From Virgibacillus sp. SK37 (lineage in GTDB: Bacteria; Bacillota; Bacilli; Bacillales; Amphibacillaceae), in assembly GCF_000725285.1 (NCBI RefSeq), contig NZ_CP007161.1:2022213-2086212 (forward strand): a DNA stretch of 64,000 nucleotides, given 5' to 3'. Of this stretch, positions 62,771-64,000 are shown one piece after another (positions within the stretch are counted from its first letter, which is position 1; each line of letters starts with the position of its first letter). Position numbers and translations under genes: made by a program. Below the pieces are notes generated by a model. It was not told where the DNA came from. It did no database searches and was given only the letters and a program-made list of their open reading frames with translations.

Positions 62771-63232
62771 TCAAAGAAAGGAATACAATACTTGTTCACT
62801 CTGATTTCCATGATTACTAGTAATTATAGGAGAAATCCATCCAAAGTTATTCACATTTCTACCTGTGATAAACAAATTGCTATGAAAACTCCGTAGCATA
62901 GGAAATAATATTTCTTCTGCATCCTGCAAAGAATTACAACGAAATTTTAATTGTTTTTCATCCATATGTAAAGAAATATAGGTCTTTTTTTGATGAATGA
63001 TTAATTGTGAGCCATTAAATTGTAACATAAAAGCGTTATTATAGTAGTTTTTTATATGTGAAATTAATCGTGATTCAGGAAAAGAACGAGTAATATAATT
63101 AAATTGTTTTTTTAATATGTCGTTTGAGAGGTCATTTCTATAATCTTTAAAAAAATGATATAATAAATTACTTTTGTGGAAATAATGTGCTGCAACCTCT
63201 TCTTTTATCCAGTAGATAGAATATGCATCCAT
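62771..63232 (-). CDS. sirA: Sporulation inhibitor of replication SirA (YneE)
   Basis: 153 residues. The opening YSIYWIKEEVAAHYFHKSNLLYHFFKDY and a C-terminal region with NVNNFGWISPI match SirA, which binds DnaA domain I and stops replication when sporulation begins. The start at 63232 follows AAAAGGAGG; the frame extends to 63268 without a better signal. Its place next to yneF and ccdA agrees with B. subtilis. A -10 TATAAT (63258-63263) and a Spo0A-like TTGTCGAT (63315-63322) lie upstream. Confidence 0.85.
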   Translation of the reverse strand: MDAYSIYWIKEEVAAHYFHKSNLLYHFFKDYRNDLSNDILKKQFNYITRSFPESRLISHIKNYYNNAFMLQFNGSQLIIHQKKTYISLHMDEKQLKFRCNSLQDAEEILFPMLRSFHSNLFITGRNVNNFGWISPIITSNHGNQSEQVLYSFL

Positions 63233-63257
63233 TTTATCTCCTCCTTTTATATATTCT

Positions 63258-63322
63258 ATTATACGCATTAAATTTCAGAATAATGTCACATTATCACGCA
63301 AAATCACACTTGTTTTGTCGAT
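63258..63322 (-). promoter_or_regulatory. sirA promoter region with possible Spo0A box
   Basis: TATAAT on the minus strand at 63258-63263, no good -35. TTGTCGAT on the plus strand at 63315-63322 is one base from the 0A box TTGTCGAA, near -67. A Spo0A-activated promoter would fit the known control of sirA. Confidence 0.35.
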
Positions 63323-63409
63323 GAAAAGAATATTAGTTCGATTTTCATGTTTTCATAGATTTTTAACGGCTACATAAATATTTTTAGAGTATGAAGGTTC
63401 TATTAACCA

Positions 63410-64000
63410 TCAGAAAAAATAGGTTCTACTGCAAATGTTGGGGTACATAGGTATTTAGTTATTTCATAGTTGGGGTAAACTCCGAACTAACTTGGTAGGA
63501 CTGTACTTTCTAGATTACATCCCTAAAATTGGCTAAATAACAACGCTACGGAAAAATACTGCGCTTATCAGGGGCGGCTGATGAGCCTCCTCATGCTAAC
63601 GCATGAGGCCACTGAAAAAGTCCGGTAAATTCTTGAGAAGGCTAGTTCCAAAAAATTACATCACCACTTTTTAGTCTATGAGTGGAGTAAACTGGTATTG
63701 ACTCTCCATCTAGGCAAATTAAACAACGAAATTTTGGGATAGCGTTTTTTGAAAAACTTCTATTTTAGTAGAGAATGACTTTTTCAGTGGCTTCGAATAG
63801 CATGAGCTGAAGACACTAAACGGAGCGTAGCGGAGGAAGCGGCTGAAGCCATGCCGGGCGGCAAAGAAGACACTGTGAGGTATCGAACAGATGTCGCGCT
63901 TGTACCTGGAGGTGTGAAAGCGTTCATCTGCAATGGAAATCAATGGCGATAGATGATCTGCTAGGGGTGTTTAGTCCCATAACCCTGCTACAAGTTGATT
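63410..64000. repeat. Palindromic intergenic repeat, copy 3 (interrupted, runs off the window)
   Basis: It begins like copy 1 (AGGTTCTA, then GTTGGGGTACA, then CATAGTTGGGGTAAACTCCG), continues with ACGCTACGGAAAAATACTGCGC and GGGGCGGCTGATGAGCCTCC as in copy 2, and resumes at 63796 with AATAGCATGAGCTGAAGAC. A 184-base element splits it. The part after 63860 has diverged from copies 1 and 2. No gene is supported in it. Confidence 0.75.
63608..63791. mobile_element. MITE-like element nested in repeat copy 3
   Basis: 184 bases flanked by perfect 15-base inverted repeats, GCCACTGAAAAAGTC and GACTTTTTCAGTGGC. No transposase coding. The ends resemble those I associate with IS1182-type elements, which suggests a non-autonomous derivative. 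No target-site duplication is evident. Confidence 0.55.

Noticed and set aside
63719-63943. 74-codon minus-strand frame in repeat copy 3
   Set aside because: Spans the edge of the nested element and the repeat; no ribosome binding site and no known protein.

Overview
The window is a low-GC Firmicute chromosome segment, most likely from an Oceanobacillus/Virgibacillus-like member of the Bacillaceae. The evidence is strong AGGAGG-type ribosome binding sites, frequent TTG and GTG starts, sporulation genes (tlp, sirA, a KinA-E-like sensor kinase), and a gene order close to the Bacillus subtilis sirA-yneF-ccdA ... yneK ... citB-yneN-tlp-yneP-yneQ ... plsY-yneT-parE-parC block, here spread over 42.9-63.2 kb. 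The genus is an inference. I see no rRNA, tRNA, CRISPR array, prophage or intact transposase.

Layout. 0-2.2 kb (minus): a ba3-type cytochrome oxidase operon cut by the left edge. 2.4-4.6 kb: a methyltransferase-like membrane protein, a queuosine-precursor transporter behind a preQ1-I riboswitch, a palindromic intergenic repeat, and a cold-shock gene with a long leader. 4.7-16.5 kb: one-carbon and folate genes (fhs, thyA, dihydrofolate reductase), mobA, tatA-tatA-tatC, an SOS-type yolD, fused msrAB, two cell-wall peptidases, ferredoxin and acylphosphatase. 16.6-24.3 kb: an FNR-box promoter followed by a hemerythrin-like gene, two small genes of unknown role and narGHJI. 24.4-29.1 kb: two paralogous FAD oxidoreductases with C-terminal Rieske domains, flanking a cysteine synthase and an Asn-rich 56-residue protein. 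29.5-34.8 kb: a 5'-3' exonuclease, the double-headed dynamin DynA and a flavin reductase. 35.1-42.6 kb: an operon like B. subtilis yngJ-I-H-F-E for branched-chain acyl-CoA breakdown, without the HMG-CoA lyase gene, controlled by a TetR-type gene that has no standard start codon. 42.9-47.4 kb: parE-parC behind a promoter with a LexA-like box. 47.6-54.7 kb: CoA-binding protein, compatible-solute ABC transporter, plsY, folE2, yidD, yneQ, yneP, tlp, a small basic protein and yneN. 55.4-63.2 kb: aconitase, sensor kinase, yneK, the ccdC-yneI-mrpB-ccdA group, yneF and sirA. The right end is a second palindromic repeat of the same family, with a smaller element nested in it; a third copy lies upstream of the aconitase terminator.

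How the parts fit. mobA supplies the guanine-dinucleotide form of molybdopterin that NarG needs. The perfect TGTGA-N6-TCACA site, placed for class II activation, indicates that narGHJI and its three upstream genes are switched on without oxygen; the ba3 oxidase has a one-mismatch version of the same site. ccdA/ccdC and yneN belong to thiol handling and cytochrome c maturation. The two LexA-like boxes, each inside the -35/-10 spacer, tie yolD and topoisomerase IV to the DNA-damage response.

The least explained items are the hemerythrin plus two-small-protein module ahead of narG, the ACG-start TetR gene, the solitary MrpB-like gene inside the ccd cluster, the Asn-rich small protein, and a cluster of TACCCC/GGGGTA palindromes upstream of the second FAD-Rieske gene.
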